The position numbers and the translations under genes are program-made. Positions 24,924 through 33,083 of a stretch of DNA of 36,309 nucleotides are shown piece after piece. The stretch spans positions 1 through 36,309 of the forward strand of contig NZ_LIQQ01000141.1 of assembly GCF_001418565.1 (NCBI RefSeq), in the 5' to 3' direction. The notes under the pieces are model-generated. The model saw only the letters and a list, made by a program, of their open reading frames with translations. It did no database searches and was not told the DNA's origin. This stretch comes from Streptomyces graminilatus (lineage in GTDB: Bacteria > Actinomycetota > Actinomycetes > Streptomycetales > Streptomycetaceae). Position 1 is the stretch's first letter; each line of letters opens with the position of its first letter.

Positions 24924-26950
24924 GGCTGCCTCTCCGGGACGGCGGAGACGACTGAGCGCTGCGCTCGGACGAGGCGGAGCACGACGCAGCCACCGGCGGG
25001 CAGCTCGGCCACCGTGCCGCCCGTGAGCAGGTCGTGGGCGGTCTCGGGCAGGGACACGGGTTCGGGCCCGTGGTTGATCAGGAAGCGCCAGCGGCGGCCG
25101 TCCGGGGCATGCCGGGTGACGGCCTCGACCAGCGGGGGCAGGCCAGGTACCTCGGGGTCCACCCCGGCCTCGTCGAGCAGCCGGGCGACGAGAGCGCCGT
25201 ACCCGGCGTCGTCGAGGCGCGTCGAGACGTACCACGCCTGCCCGCTGCCGAAGGCGTGCCGGGTCAGTGCCGGGCTGCCGGTGAGCATCCCGTCGGTGTA
25301 GGCGGCGAGCGACTCGGCGCCCTCGGTGCGCAGGGACTCGCTCCAGGAGCTGCCCCGCGTACCGTCCGACAGGGTGATCTCCTCGGCCCGCCGCAGCGGC
25401 CGGTACTCCTCGACCCGGATGCCCAGCGCCTCGCGCAGGGGAGCGGCCGGGTAGCCGCCGAGACGGGCGTGGAGGCGCTCGTCCACATAGCCGCTCGCGT
25501 GCTGGACGAGAAGTGTCCCGCCGTCGGCGACATAACGGCGAAGATTCTCGGCCGCCCGGTTGGAGAGGAGGAACAGGGCGGGCGCGACGACCAGCGGGTA
25601 ACGGCTCAACTCGTGTTCGGGGTGGGCGAAGTCGGCTGTGACTCCGGCGTCCCACAGCGCGCGGTGCGCCCGGCCGAGCGTCCCGTGGTAGTCGAGTTCG
25701 GGGGAGGGCAGGCCGTCCACGCCGAGCGCCCACCAGGCGTCCGGGTCGTGCAGTACGGCCACCCGCGCGGAGACCGTCGACCCCGCCACCTCGGCGAGTC
25801 GGGCGACCGCCTCCCCGGTCTGTGTGACCTCGCGGAAGATCCGGCTGTCGGGCCCGGCGTGCGGCACCATCGCCGAGTGCCAGGTCTCGGCGCCGGCCCG
25901 GGACTGCCGCCACTGGAAGAAGAGGGCGCCCTCCGAGCCGCGCGCGATGTGGCTCAGGGTGTGGCGCAGGATGTCGCCGGGGTCCTTGGCGAGGACCCGG
26001 TCGCCGTCGTACACGGTGTTGGTGCCCTGCTCCATCAGCAGCCAGGGACGGCCGCCGCCCAGCGACCGGACACGGTCCGCGTGGAAGGCGAGATCGGCGG
26101 CGGCGTCCGGACCGGGCGAGGAGGGGTACTGGTCCGAGGTGACCACGTCGAGTTCCCGGGCGAGGCCCCACAGATCGACGTTCTGGTACGAGGGCAGCAT
26201 CAGGTTGGTCGTCACCGGCCGGTCGCTGTGCGCGCGGATCGCGTCACGCTGCTCGCGGTAGGCGGCGATGACCTCGTCGGCCCAGAAGCGGTGGAAGTCC
26301 AGGTGCTGGCCGGGGTTCTGGTGCCAGTTCGTCGCGCGCGGCGGCAGCACCTGTTCCCAGGAGGTGTAGCGCTGACTCCAGAACGCCGTCCCCCAGGCCT
26401 CGTTGAGGGCGTCGAGTGACCCGTGGCGGGTGCGCAGCCACACCCGGAAGGCGGCGGCGCTGTGGTCGCAGTGACAGAGGGTCGTGTACTCGTTGTGCAC
26501 ATGCCACAGCGCGAGGGCGGGATGATCGCCGTAGCGCTCGGCGAGCGCCCCGGCGATCCGGCGGGCGGCGCCGCGGTACGCGGGTGCGGTCAGGCAGTAC
26601 GTGTCCCGGCTGCCGTGGACCAGCCGGGTGCCGTCGGGCAGGACCATCAGCGCGTCCGGGTGGGCCAGGGTGAACCAGGGCGGCGGCGAGGCGGTGGGGG
26701 TGGCCAGGTCGACGGCCACGCCGTTCGCGTGCAGGCGCTCCAGATGGCCGTCCAGCCAGGTGAAGTCGTAGCGGCCCTCCTCCGGTTCCAGCAGCGACCA
26801 GGAGAACACCCCGACAGTGGCCAGGTTGACCCTGGCCCGGCCCATTAGCTCGTCGTCCTCCTTCCACACCGCCTCGTCCCACTGCTCGGGGTTGTAGTCC
26901 CCGCCGAAGGCCAGGCCCCCCAGGCGGTCGGTGATGCTGCGAGTCGTCAT
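24920..26950 (-). CDS. GH42 beta-galactosidase (second copy)
   Basis: A 676-residue cytoplasmic GH42 enzyme: FGGDYNPEQW at the start (classic GH42 signature), acid/base E154 in HVHNEY and nucleophile E307 in LLMEQGTN, followed by a trimerisation domain (SDQYP region onward) and a beta domain ending in LPAGGCVVLRL. It is closer to the common actinobacterial/bifidobacterial GH42 type than the first copy. The ATG at 26950 follows GAGGAT. It leads the GH42-GH36 unit, possibly continuing into GH43 and GH5, from the promoter at 27033-27061 with operator E. Confidence 0.93.
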   Translation of the reverse strand: MTTRSITDRLGGLAFGGDYNPEQWDEAVWKEDDELMGRARVNLATVGVFSWSLLEPEEGRYDFTWLDGHLERLHANGVAVDLATPTASPPPWFTLAHPDALMVLPDGTRLVHGSRDTYCLTAPAYRGAARRIAGALAERYGDHPALALWHVHNEYTTLCHCDHSAAAFRVWLRTRHGSLDALNEAWGTAFWSQRYTSWEQVLPPRATNWHQNPGQHLDFHRFWADEVIAAYREQRDAIRAHSDRPVTTNLMLPSYQNVDLWGLARELDVVTSDQYPSSPGPDAAADLAFHADRVRSLGGGRPWLLMEQGTNTVYDGDRVLAKDPGDILRHTLSHIARGSEGALFFQWRQSRAGAETWHSAMVPHAGPDSRIFREVTQTGEAVARLAEVAGSTVSARVAVLHDPDAWWALGVDGLPSPELDYHGTLGRAHRALWDAGVTADFAHPEHELSRYPLVVAPALFLLSNRAAENLRRYVADGGTLLVQHASGYVDERLHARLGGYPAAPLREALGIRVEEYRPLRRAEEITLSDGTRGSSWSESLRTEGAESLAAYTDGMLTGSPALTRHAFGSGQAWYVSTRLDDAGYGALVARLLDEAGVDPEVPGLPPLVEAVTRHAPDGRRWRFLINHGPEPVSLPETAHDLLTGGTVAELPAGGCVVLRLVRAQRSVVSAVPERQP

Positions 26951-27006
26951 GACGGATCCTCGGGTGCGAAGTGCCGAATCGTGCTCCGGCCTCCCTGGGG
27001 GTGGCT

Positions 27007-27021
27007 GTCGAAGCGCTTCAC
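27007..27021. promoter_or_regulatory. LacI-type operator site E
   Basis: GTCGAAGCGCTTCAC, the exact reverse complement of the 15-mer at sites A and B; decamer at 27010-27019. It lies between the predicted GH42 promoter and its ATG. Confidence 0.7.
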
Positions 27022-27032
27022 TTTCTGGCGCA

Positions 27033-27061
27033 AGTTAACGGGCAACTTTCGTGAGAAACAA
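27033..27061 (-). promoter_or_regulatory. Predicted promoter of the second GH42
   Basis: On the minus strand, TTGTTT (27056-27061), 17 bases, TTAACT (27033-27038), then operator E 14 bases after the TTAAC. Identical hexamers and spacing to the first GH42 promoter. Confidence 0.68.
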
Positions 27062-27099
27062 GAGTCCCTACTGCGAGATACTTTCTTCTGCTGGTCCCA

Positions 27100-27129
27100 T
27101 TGACAGCCAGTCAGAGGCAATGGCATCGT
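27100..27129 (+). promoter_or_regulatory. Predicted trpC-directed promoter
   Basis: TTGACA (27100-27105) with a weak CATCGT (27124-27129) 18 bases on, abutting operator F. Position and sequence match the GH31 promoter, but here the gene downstream is trpC. Confidence 0.45.
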
Positions 27130-27143
27130 CGAAGCGCTTCGAC
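27128..27143. promoter_or_regulatory. LacI-type operator site F
   Basis: A perfect 16-bp palindrome GTCGAAGCGCTTCGAC, 121 bp from site E, the same spacing as A to B. It lies 165 bp before the trpC ATG. Confidence 0.7.
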
Positions 27144-27308
27144 AGCGGTGTCGTCGCAGTCGTTCTCTTCAGCGCCGACCCTCTGACATCGCATGTCTCG
27201 TCTTCGGTCGGCCGCCGCTGCGGCTTCCGACCGAGGGCGAAATTCGCGCGCCGAGGGCAGGCCGATACGCTCGCCGTGATCGATCGACGATTCGGCAGGG
27301 AGAGTGCG

Positions 27309-28094
27309 ATGACCGTTCTCGACGGGATTCTCGCGGGAGTTCGCGAGGACCTGGAACAACGTAAGAGTGCGACGCCGCTGGCGGAGCTGCGCTCCCGGGT
27401 GGCGGACGCGGCACCCGCGCTCGATCCTCTGCCCGCCTTCCGCGCGCCCGGGGTGTCGATCATCGCCGAGGTGAAGCGGAAGAGCCCCAGCAAGGGCGCG
27501 CTGGCGGACATCCCCGACCCGGCGTCCCTCGCGGCCCAGTACGCGGCCGGCGGCGCCGCCGCGATCAGCGTGCTCACCGAGGGCAGGCGTTTCGGCGGCT
27601 CCCTCGCCGATCTGGACGCCGTACGCGCCCGGGTCGACGTGCCCGTCCTGCGCAAGGACTTCATCGTCGACCCGTATCAGCTGTGGGAGGCCCGCGCGCA
27701 CGGCGCCGACCTCGCGCTCCTCATGGTCGTGTCGCTGGACGACGCCCTGCTCGCGGACCTGATGGGACTGTGCAAGGACCTGGGGCTCACCCCGCTGGTG
27801 GAGGCGCACACGGCCGAGGAGGTACGGCGCGCCGCCGCCGTGGGGGCCGAGGTCCTCGGCATCAACGCGCGGGACCTGACCACGCTGGACGTGAACCGCG
27901 GCGTGTTCGCCGACCTCGTGTCGGGCATCCCCGAAGGCGCGGTCAGGGTCGCGGAGTCAGGGGTGGCGGGCCCGGAGGACGTCGCGGAGTACCGCGGCTG
28001 GGGAGCCGACGTCGTACTGGTCGGCGAGGCACTGGTCCGCTCGGGAGACCCGGCCACCGCCGTACGCGAGTTCATCGGAGCCGCCGGGGCGTGA
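27309..28094 (+). CDS. trpC: Indole-3-glycerol phosphate synthase
   Basis: A 261-residue TIM-barrel enzyme of tryptophan synthesis. Family signatures are IIAEVKRKSPSKG (about residues 51-63), VLRKDFIVDPYQ (about 115-126), LGINARDL and VAESGV near the C-terminus. The ATG at 27309 follows AGGGAG; the frame is open from 27051, but that part covers operator F and the promoter. No other trp gene is nearby, whereas Streptomyces trpC usually sits with trp or antibiotic-cluster genes. It is therefore an isolated, possibly additional copy, placed behind a carbohydrate-type promoter-operator. Confidence 0.93.
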   Translation: MTVLDGILAGVREDLEQRKSATPLAELRSRVADAAPALDPLPAFRAPGVSIIAEVKRKSPSKGALADIPDPASLAAQYAAGGAAAISVLTEGRRFGGSLADLDAVRARVDVPVLRKDFIVDPYQLWEARAHGADLALLMVVSLDDALLADLMGLCKDLGLTPLVEAHTAEEVRRAAAVGAEVLGINARDLTTLDVNRGVFADLVSGIPEGAVRVAESGVAGPEDVAEYRGWGADVVLVGEALVRSGDPATAVREFIGAAGA

Positions 28095-28157
28095 CGGCGC
28101 ACGGCCCCGGTGGCCGGTGGCACGTCCGGGAACCGGAAAGGGCCCGGACCTCTCACC

Positions 28158-28197
28158 GCCGAGCCGCCGAGCCGCCGAGCCGCCGAGCCGCCGAGCG
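28158..28197. repeat. Tandem 8-bp repeat GCCGAGCC
   Basis: Four perfect copies and a fifth with the last base changed, in the non-coding gap after trpC. Probably a slippage repeat; no function is visible. Confidence 0.85.
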
Positions 28198-28314
28198 GCG
28201 GAACCATCGCCGAACCGTGGAGCCCGGTGGATCACCCCGGGTGGGATCCGGCGGCCCGCCGACGGCCGCCGGACCCGGTTCCATTCGCGGCTCGGGCGCG
28301 GATCCATTCGGAGC

Positions 28315-28344
28315 CTGGGTCTGGGTCTGGGCCTGGGCCTGGGG
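28315..28344. repeat. Tandem hexamer CTGGGY
   Basis: Five adjacent six-base units (CTGGGT twice, CTGGGC twice, CTGGGG) in the same 297-bp gap, which otherwise holds no recognised gene. Confidence 0.8.
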
Positions 28345-28391
28345 CTCTACGCGGCTCGGGCTCGGATCGCACCGAGGCCATGGCTCAGTTC

Positions 28392-30851
28392 TTACAGCGG
28401 CCCAGGCTCGTTGAGGCTCTGCGCGCACCAGATCGTCTTGCCGTCCGTGGTGTGCCGGGTGCCCCAGCCCTGGGTGAGCTGGGCGACGAGCAGCAGGCCC
28501 CGGCCGCCCTCGTCGAAGTCGCGTGCCCGGCGCAGGTGCGGTGCGGTGTTGCTGGAGTCGGAGACCTCGCAGATCAGGGAGGTGTCGCGGATCAGCCGCA
28601 GTCTGATCGGGGGCTCGCCGTACCGGATGGCGTTGGTGACCAGCTCGCTGACGACCAGTTCGGTGACGAAGGCCGCCTCGTCCAGGCCCCAGGCCGTCAA
28701 CTGTTCGAGGGCGAACTTCCTGGCGAGCGGCACCTGAGCGGGGTCGGCATCGACCTCCCGGTCGGCGACATGCTGGGGATCCAGCGCGTGGGTGCGGGCG
28801 AGCAGCAGGGCGGCGTCGTCGGTGCGGTGGTCGGGAAGCATCGCGGCTGTCACCGTGTCGCACAGGGCCTCCAGCGAGGCGGTCGGGTGGTTCAGGACCC
28901 ATTGCAGGTCGGCGATTCCCTGGTCGACGTCGCGCATCCGGCTTTCCACCAGTCCGTCGGTGTAGAGGGCGACGAGGCTGTTCTCGGGCAGTTCGATCTC
29001 GGTGGCCTCGAAAGGCAGCCCGCCGATGCCCAGCGGTGGTCCCGGCTGTGCGGGTGCCGGGGTGCTGGTGCCGTCCGGGGAGCTGATCAGCGGCAGCGGA
29101 TGACCCGCGCTCGCCATGCTGAGGCGCCGGGAGACCGGGTCGTAGACGGCGTACAGGCAGGTGGCCCCGAACTCGCCGGTCGGCTGGAAGTGTTCGGCGG
29201 GCCGCAGATCGCTGGCGAGGTGGATGACCAGGTCGTCCAGATGGGTGAGCAGCTCGTCCGGCGGCAGGTCCACGTCGGCGAGCGTGCGGACCGCCGTACG
29301 CAGCCGGCCCATGCTGGCCGCCGCGTGCAGACCGTGACCGACCACGTCGCCGACGACCAGGGCGACCCGGGCACCGGAGAGCGGAATGACGTCGAACCAG
29401 TCACCGCCCACTTCCGCGCCGGTCCCGGCGGGCAGGTAGCGGAACGCCACCTCGACCGCCTCCTGGCTGGGCAGTCCCTGCGGGAGCAGGCTGCGCTGGA
29501 GGGTCAGCGCGGTCGCGCGCTCGCGCGAGTAGCGGCGGGCGTTGTCGATGGCGACGGCGGCCTTGGCGGCCAGCTCCTCGGCGAGGATCAGGTCGTCGGC
29601 GGTGAACGCCTCGGGCCGGTCCAGGCGGGAGAAGGCGACCACGCCGAGCAGCGCGCCGCGCGCCCGGAGCGGCACGGTGATCCGGCCGGTCAGTCCGTCC
29701 GCGGCGATGGACGCGTCGATCAGCGGGTTGCCCGGCGGCCAGTGGGCCGGGTCGGCGGCGAGACCGGGGCCGAACGCCCATTCGCTGCCCTCGCCGGGCT
29801 CGGCCGCGAGCTGGACCGTGGACCTGCCGGTGGCCATGCAGCGGGCGGCGACGGAATCGGGAGCGTGACTGCCCGGCACACTGGGCCCGCGAACCCGGTC
29901 CGGGTCCTCGATCGCGCTGTGCTGGGCGGCCCGGGTGAGCACGATGGTCGCGCCCGGGGTGAACTCGGACACGGAGGGCGGCTCCTCCCCGCGCAGCACC
30001 TCGGCGAAGAGATCCACCGTCACGAGGTCGGTGAATCGCGGCACCGGCGTCGTGGCGAGTTCCCGGGCGGTGCCGATCACGTCGAGTGTCCGGCCGATGC
30101 CCGCGCTGGCCTCGTTGAGCATGAGCAGGCGCTGCCGGGCCCAGTACTCGGCGCTCATGTCGAAACCCCAGTTGGCGACCCCGCGGACCGTGCCCCCGGC
30201 GTCCCGGACGGGCCAGATGCTGGTGGCCCAGGCGTTGGCGTAGTCGCTGCCGAGCGGCTGGAAGACGGTGATGAGACGCGCGGGCTTGCCCGTCCTCACC
30301 ACCTCGGCGAGCTGGTCGGTGTAGGGCTTGTCGTCCCTTTCGGGAAACAGTGAGCGGTCGAACTCGGGAAACAGCTCGCGGTACTTCCTGCCGAGCACCT
30401 GCTCCTCGGAGTGCGCGATCACCCGGCCCGAGGAGGCGTTGATCCACAGGAACCGCAGCTCGGGGTCGTAGACACCCAGCGCGAAGGGGCACTGTTCGAA
30501 GGCCAGGTCGGCGATCACCGGTCGGCGTTCCCAGCGCTGGACGGTCACCGCGTGACCCAGTGCCAGGCCGTCGGCGTCGAACAGCGGGTGCGCCGACACC
30601 ACGGCGTCCACGGTGGAACCGTCCCGGCGGAGCAGGGGGACGGGCCCCGCCTGGTCGGGGCCGTTGCCGTACGTCTCGGGGAAGCCGGGTGGCGGGGTAC
30701 CGGCCAGCAGGTCGGACAGGGGGTGGCCGACGATGTCCTCCGCCGTCCAGTCCAGCAGCAGCCGCCCGCTCTCGCTCCAGCCGGTCACCACGCCGTCCAG
30801 GTCCACCACGAGCGCGGCGGCGCGGGCATCCTGCTTGCCGGCCATGTCCAT
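28392..30851 (-). CDS. PAS-PAS-GAF-PP2C phosphatase with anti-sigma-type ATPase domain
   Basis: An 819-residue cytoplasmic regulator. In order: PAS (about 10-105), PAS (about 115-235), GAF (about 245-440), a SpoIIE/RsbU-type PP2C phosphatase (about 455-687) with metal motifs GGDWFD (482-487), GDVVGHG (501-507), YTDG (630-633) and HRTDD (675-679), and an RsbW-like ATPase (about 700-815) with ELVVSELVTNAIRYG and GGRGLLLV. Such proteins dephosphorylate anti-anti-sigma factors and can also bind or phosphorylate them, linking a signal to sigma-factor release. The ATG follows GGAGG. No sigma or anti-sigma partner is nearby. It is probably unrelated to the sugar block. Confidence 0.92.
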   Translation of the reverse strand: MDMAGKQDARAAALVVDLDGVVTGWSESGRLLLDWTAEDIVGHPLSDLLAGTPPPGFPETYGNGPDQAGPVPLLRRDGSTVDAVVSAHPLFDADGLALGHAVTVQRWERRPVIADLAFEQCPFALGVYDPELRFLWINASSGRVIAHSEEQVLGRKYRELFPEFDRSLFPERDDKPYTDQLAEVVRTGKPARLITVFQPLGSDYANAWATSIWPVRDAGGTVRGVANWGFDMSAEYWARQRLLMLNEASAGIGRTLDVIGTARELATTPVPRFTDLVTVDLFAEVLRGEEPPSVSEFTPGATIVLTRAAQHSAIEDPDRVRGPSVPGSHAPDSVAARCMATGRSTVQLAAEPGEGSEWAFGPGLAADPAHWPPGNPLIDASIAADGLTGRITVPLRARGALLGVVAFSRLDRPEAFTADDLILAEELAAKAAVAIDNARRYSRERATALTLQRSLLPQGLPSQEAVEVAFRYLPAGTGAEVGGDWFDVIPLSGARVALVVGDVVGHGLHAAASMGRLRTAVRTLADVDLPPDELLTHLDDLVIHLASDLRPAEHFQPTGEFGATCLYAVYDPVSRRLSMASAGHPLPLISSPDGTSTPAPAQPGPPLGIGGLPFEATEIELPENSLVALYTDGLVESRMRDVDQGIADLQWVLNHPTASLEALCDTVTAAMLPDHRTDDAALLLARTHALDPQHVADREVDADPAQVPLARKFALEQLTAWGLDEAAFVTELVVSELVTNAIRYGEPPIRLRLIRDTSLICEVSDSSNTAPHLRRARDFDEGGRGLLLVAQLTQGWGTRHTTDGKTIWCAQSLNEPGPL

Positions 30852-31255
30852 GCGCCTCGCCTCCGTCAGGACAGCCCTGCCCGCCAGGGCTGGTTTCCAG
30901 CCACGGCTTCCAGCCTAGGGCCGCTTTTGCGCCACGGCGCTCCGGCCGATGCCGATCCCGGACGCCGGAGGCGGGGCCCGGAGCGGGGCCGGAACCCGGA
31001 CCGGGGTTCGCCGACCCCGGTCCGGGTACCGGGCTCGGCCGACAGGGCCGGACACCGGTTCGCGTCTTTGCCGCGCGTCGTCGGATCACCCGCTCGGTAC
31101 GCCGTACGTACGGCGATGAGGTTCCCGCCGGTGCGCCTGGGCGCGGTGAGGAGCGGCGGCGTACCCGTAAGCCGGGTCGAGGCGTGCCGTTTCAGGAGGC
31201 GGATGACCCGTAACCGGATCGTTGGTGCTTCCGGCCGGCCGGCCGGTCGGTGCCG
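30852..31255. other. Gap with a long hairpin upstream of the PP2C gene
   Basis: A 404-bp stretch between two minus-strand genes. Besides the 14-bp hairpin at 30994-31027 it shows a short CCGG-repeat run near 31231-31246. No gene or convincing promoter was recognised. Confidence 0.5.
30994..31027. terminator. 14-bp perfect hairpin
   Basis: Arms ACCCGGACCGGGGT and ACCCCGGTCCGGGT with a six-base loop and no T-run. It could terminate the esterase transcript 228 bp upstream on the minus strand or act in the leader of the PP2C gene. Confidence 0.55.
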
Positions 31256-32830
31256 TCACCAGCCGAGTGGCAGGCCGCCGATGTACTGGGTGAGGCGGTC
31301 GGCGATGAGCCGGTCGTCGTGGGCCGAGTAGTGCCAGTCGCAGCCGAGGAAGTCCAGGCCGGAGTCGTCGAGGGGCCAGTAGCGGACCCGGCTGTCGCCG
31401 GCGTCGTTGCGCGCCTTGACCACCTGCTGGACATGGCCGGCGTACTGCCCGGCGCCCACCGCGACGATGGTCGTGTCGGCCCCGTAGCGGGCGCGCAGCT
31501 TCTGGACGAAGTCGCCGTAGGCGCTGCGGTAGGCCGCCGCGAGACTCTCCGGCGTCCATGGCTCACCGGGGTTGACGGCGGTCGAGAAGTCGTTGGTGCC
31601 GAGGTTGACGACCACGAGCCGGGGGCGCCAGGTGCCCGGGTTCTGCCAGACGTCACCGGACACGTTCTGCAGAGCACGGTCGTAGAAGGTGCGGTACGTG
31701 ACGTCCCGCGAGCCTCCGTTGTAGTTGCGGACCATGCCGAGGCCCGAGTACCCGTTGATCTGGTAGTCGGCGTTCAGCCTGCGGGCGGTGAGGGCGCCGT
31801 AGCTCACATCGGAGTTGGTGTTCCGCTTGACCTGGTCCCAGGTGCAGGTGCGGGAGGTCGACAGGTTGCCGTAGCCCACGGTGAGGGAGTCGCCGATGAA
31901 CTCGATCTGGCGGCTCCGGGCGGCAGGCTTGCCCAGTACGGCACCGCCGGGCGCGGCGACGAAGCCTCCGAAGGTGCTGGTGTCTCCGGGAGTGTCGTTG
32001 CGCTTGACGAGCCGGACGGTGTGCGTGCTGTTCGACAGGCCGTTGATCCAGTGCGTGGTGTTGCCGGGGGTGACGAGCGTGGCGACGGTGGCCCCGTCGA
32101 TCTGGACGTCGTAGTCGGCGGCCGAGTCGTTCAGCACGATGCCCACGCCGGTGCCGCTGAAGCGGCCCTCGAAGTACACGCCGGGCCAGCTGTACTGCAC
32201 GGTGTTCCCGGCGTCCTTGACCCGCCCGGCGGTGTGCGCCTGCGCCAACACCCCTGTCGCACGGACGAGTTGCCATTGCTGGTTGGCGCCGCCCCAGTCG
32301 GTGAACTGCACGACCTTCGCGCCGTCGGCGGTGGAGGCGTTGTCGACCTCGACGGCCTTGCCGCTGTTGCGGTTGATCAGCCGGACATAACCGTCCGGGG
32401 AATCGGCAAGCCGGAACTGCTGGTTGGTGCCGTTGCCGTCACCCCACTGCACGACGTCCCCATGGTCGGCCGTCGAGTGGTTCAGGACATCCAGCACCTT
32501 CTCCGAGTGCTGCGCCCTCAGCCGGTAGAACCCGCCACCCGAGTCCACGAACTGGAAGTGCTGGTTGGCACTGTCGGTGCGCGGCCACTGCGTGAGAGCC
32601 GCCCCGTCCGACGCACTCCCCCCGGCCACGTCCAGCACCTTGCCACTGCCCCGGTTGACCAGCACATACCACGCGCCCGTGTCCACCGTGGCCGCCTGCG
32701 CCGTCCCCGCCGCACCCAACGCCGACAGGAGCGCCGCGAGTAAGGCGGTCACCGCGACCAGTACCCCGGTACGTCTCCCGTGTCCCGACCTCGGTGAGCT
32801 GGATGTCATATGCATGCCACACCTTTGCAT
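31256..32830 (-). CDS. Secreted ricin-lectin SGNH esterase (CE2-like acetyl esterase)
   Basis: A 524-residue secreted protein. A Sec signal (to about residue 47) is followed by a ricin-type beta-trefoil (about 50-190, three QW-type repeats), a jelly-roll domain (about 195-300) and an SGNH hydrolase with S315 in FIGDSLTVGYG, GTND (411-414) and H500 in CDWHYS. A jelly-roll before SGNH is the layout of CE2 acetyl esterases, which deacetylate plant polysaccharides; xyloglucan galactose is often acetylated, so it may serve the same polymer. ATG 32830 has GAAAGGA upstream. ATG 32815, with AAGGTG, is equally plausible and would shorten the signal by five residues. Confidence 0.85.
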   Translation of the reverse strand: MQRCGMHMTSSSPRSGHGRRTGVLVAVTALLAALLSALGAAGTAQAATVDTGAWYVLVNRGSGKVLDVAGGSASDGAALTQWPRTDSANQHFQFVDSGGGFYRLRAQHSEKVLDVLNHSTADHGDVVQWGDGNGTNQQFRLADSPDGYVRLINRNSGKAVEVDNASTADGAKVVQFTDWGGANQQWQLVRATGVLAQAHTAGRVKDAGNTVQYSWPGVYFEGRFSGTGVGIVLNDSAADYDVQIDGATVATLVTPGNTTHWINGLSNSTHTVRLVKRNDTPGDTSTFGGFVAAPGGAVLGKPAARSRQIEFIGDSLTVGYGNLSTSRTCTWDQVKRNTNSDVSYGALTARRLNADYQINGYSGLGMVRNYNGGSRDVTYRTFYDRALQNVSGDVWQNPGTWRPRLVVVNLGTNDFSTAVNPGEPWTPESLAAAYRSAYGDFVQKLRARYGADTTIVAVGAGQYAGHVQQVVKARNDAGDSRVRYWPLDDSGLDFLGCDWHYSAHDDRLIADRLTQYIGGLPLGW

Positions 32831-32983
32831 TCGTGTCCTTTCCATCAGGCAGGGGAATGCAGGGTCAGGCACGAAGGTCGGCCATGTCGCCATGGGATGT
32901 CAATCGGCGTGCAGGGACGAAAACGCCATGCGGCTGGAAGGTTTGCGCTACTTGCCGCACTTTTCAGTCGTATTTCATGCACG

Positions 32984-33000
32984 CAGACATTCCATGTCTG
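32984..33000. promoter_or_regulatory. Inverted repeat CAGACAT-TCC-ATGTCTG
   Basis: Perfect 7-bp arms around three bases, about 155 bp before the esterase start. The AGACA-N5-TGTCT core also occurs at 7625-7639 in the fucose intergenic region, which hints at a shared regulator. The rest of this 299-bp gap shows no gene. Confidence 0.45.
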
Positions 33001-33083
33001 TCCCCGTCGGCGCACCGGGCGGACTTCGCGCAACCGAATGGTGGCCGCTGGGTCGACGCCCGCCCCCGCCGGCCCGCGTGAAG

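Larger units (their letters stand above)
26951..27308. other. Divergent regulatory region between GH42 and trpC
   Basis: A 358-bp gap holding the third two-operator cassette (27007-27143). An ungapped by-eye comparison with the reverse complement of the GH31/GH42 cassette gives about 63 of 111 identical bases between the operators. The 165 bp between operator F and trpC holds no recognised gene or attenuator. Confidence 0.65.

Noticed and set aside
22779..26171. Very long minus-strand frame through GH42 and GH36
   Set aside because: Its first part is an arginine-rich out-of-frame reading of GH42; only the GH36 part from 24923 is a real protein.
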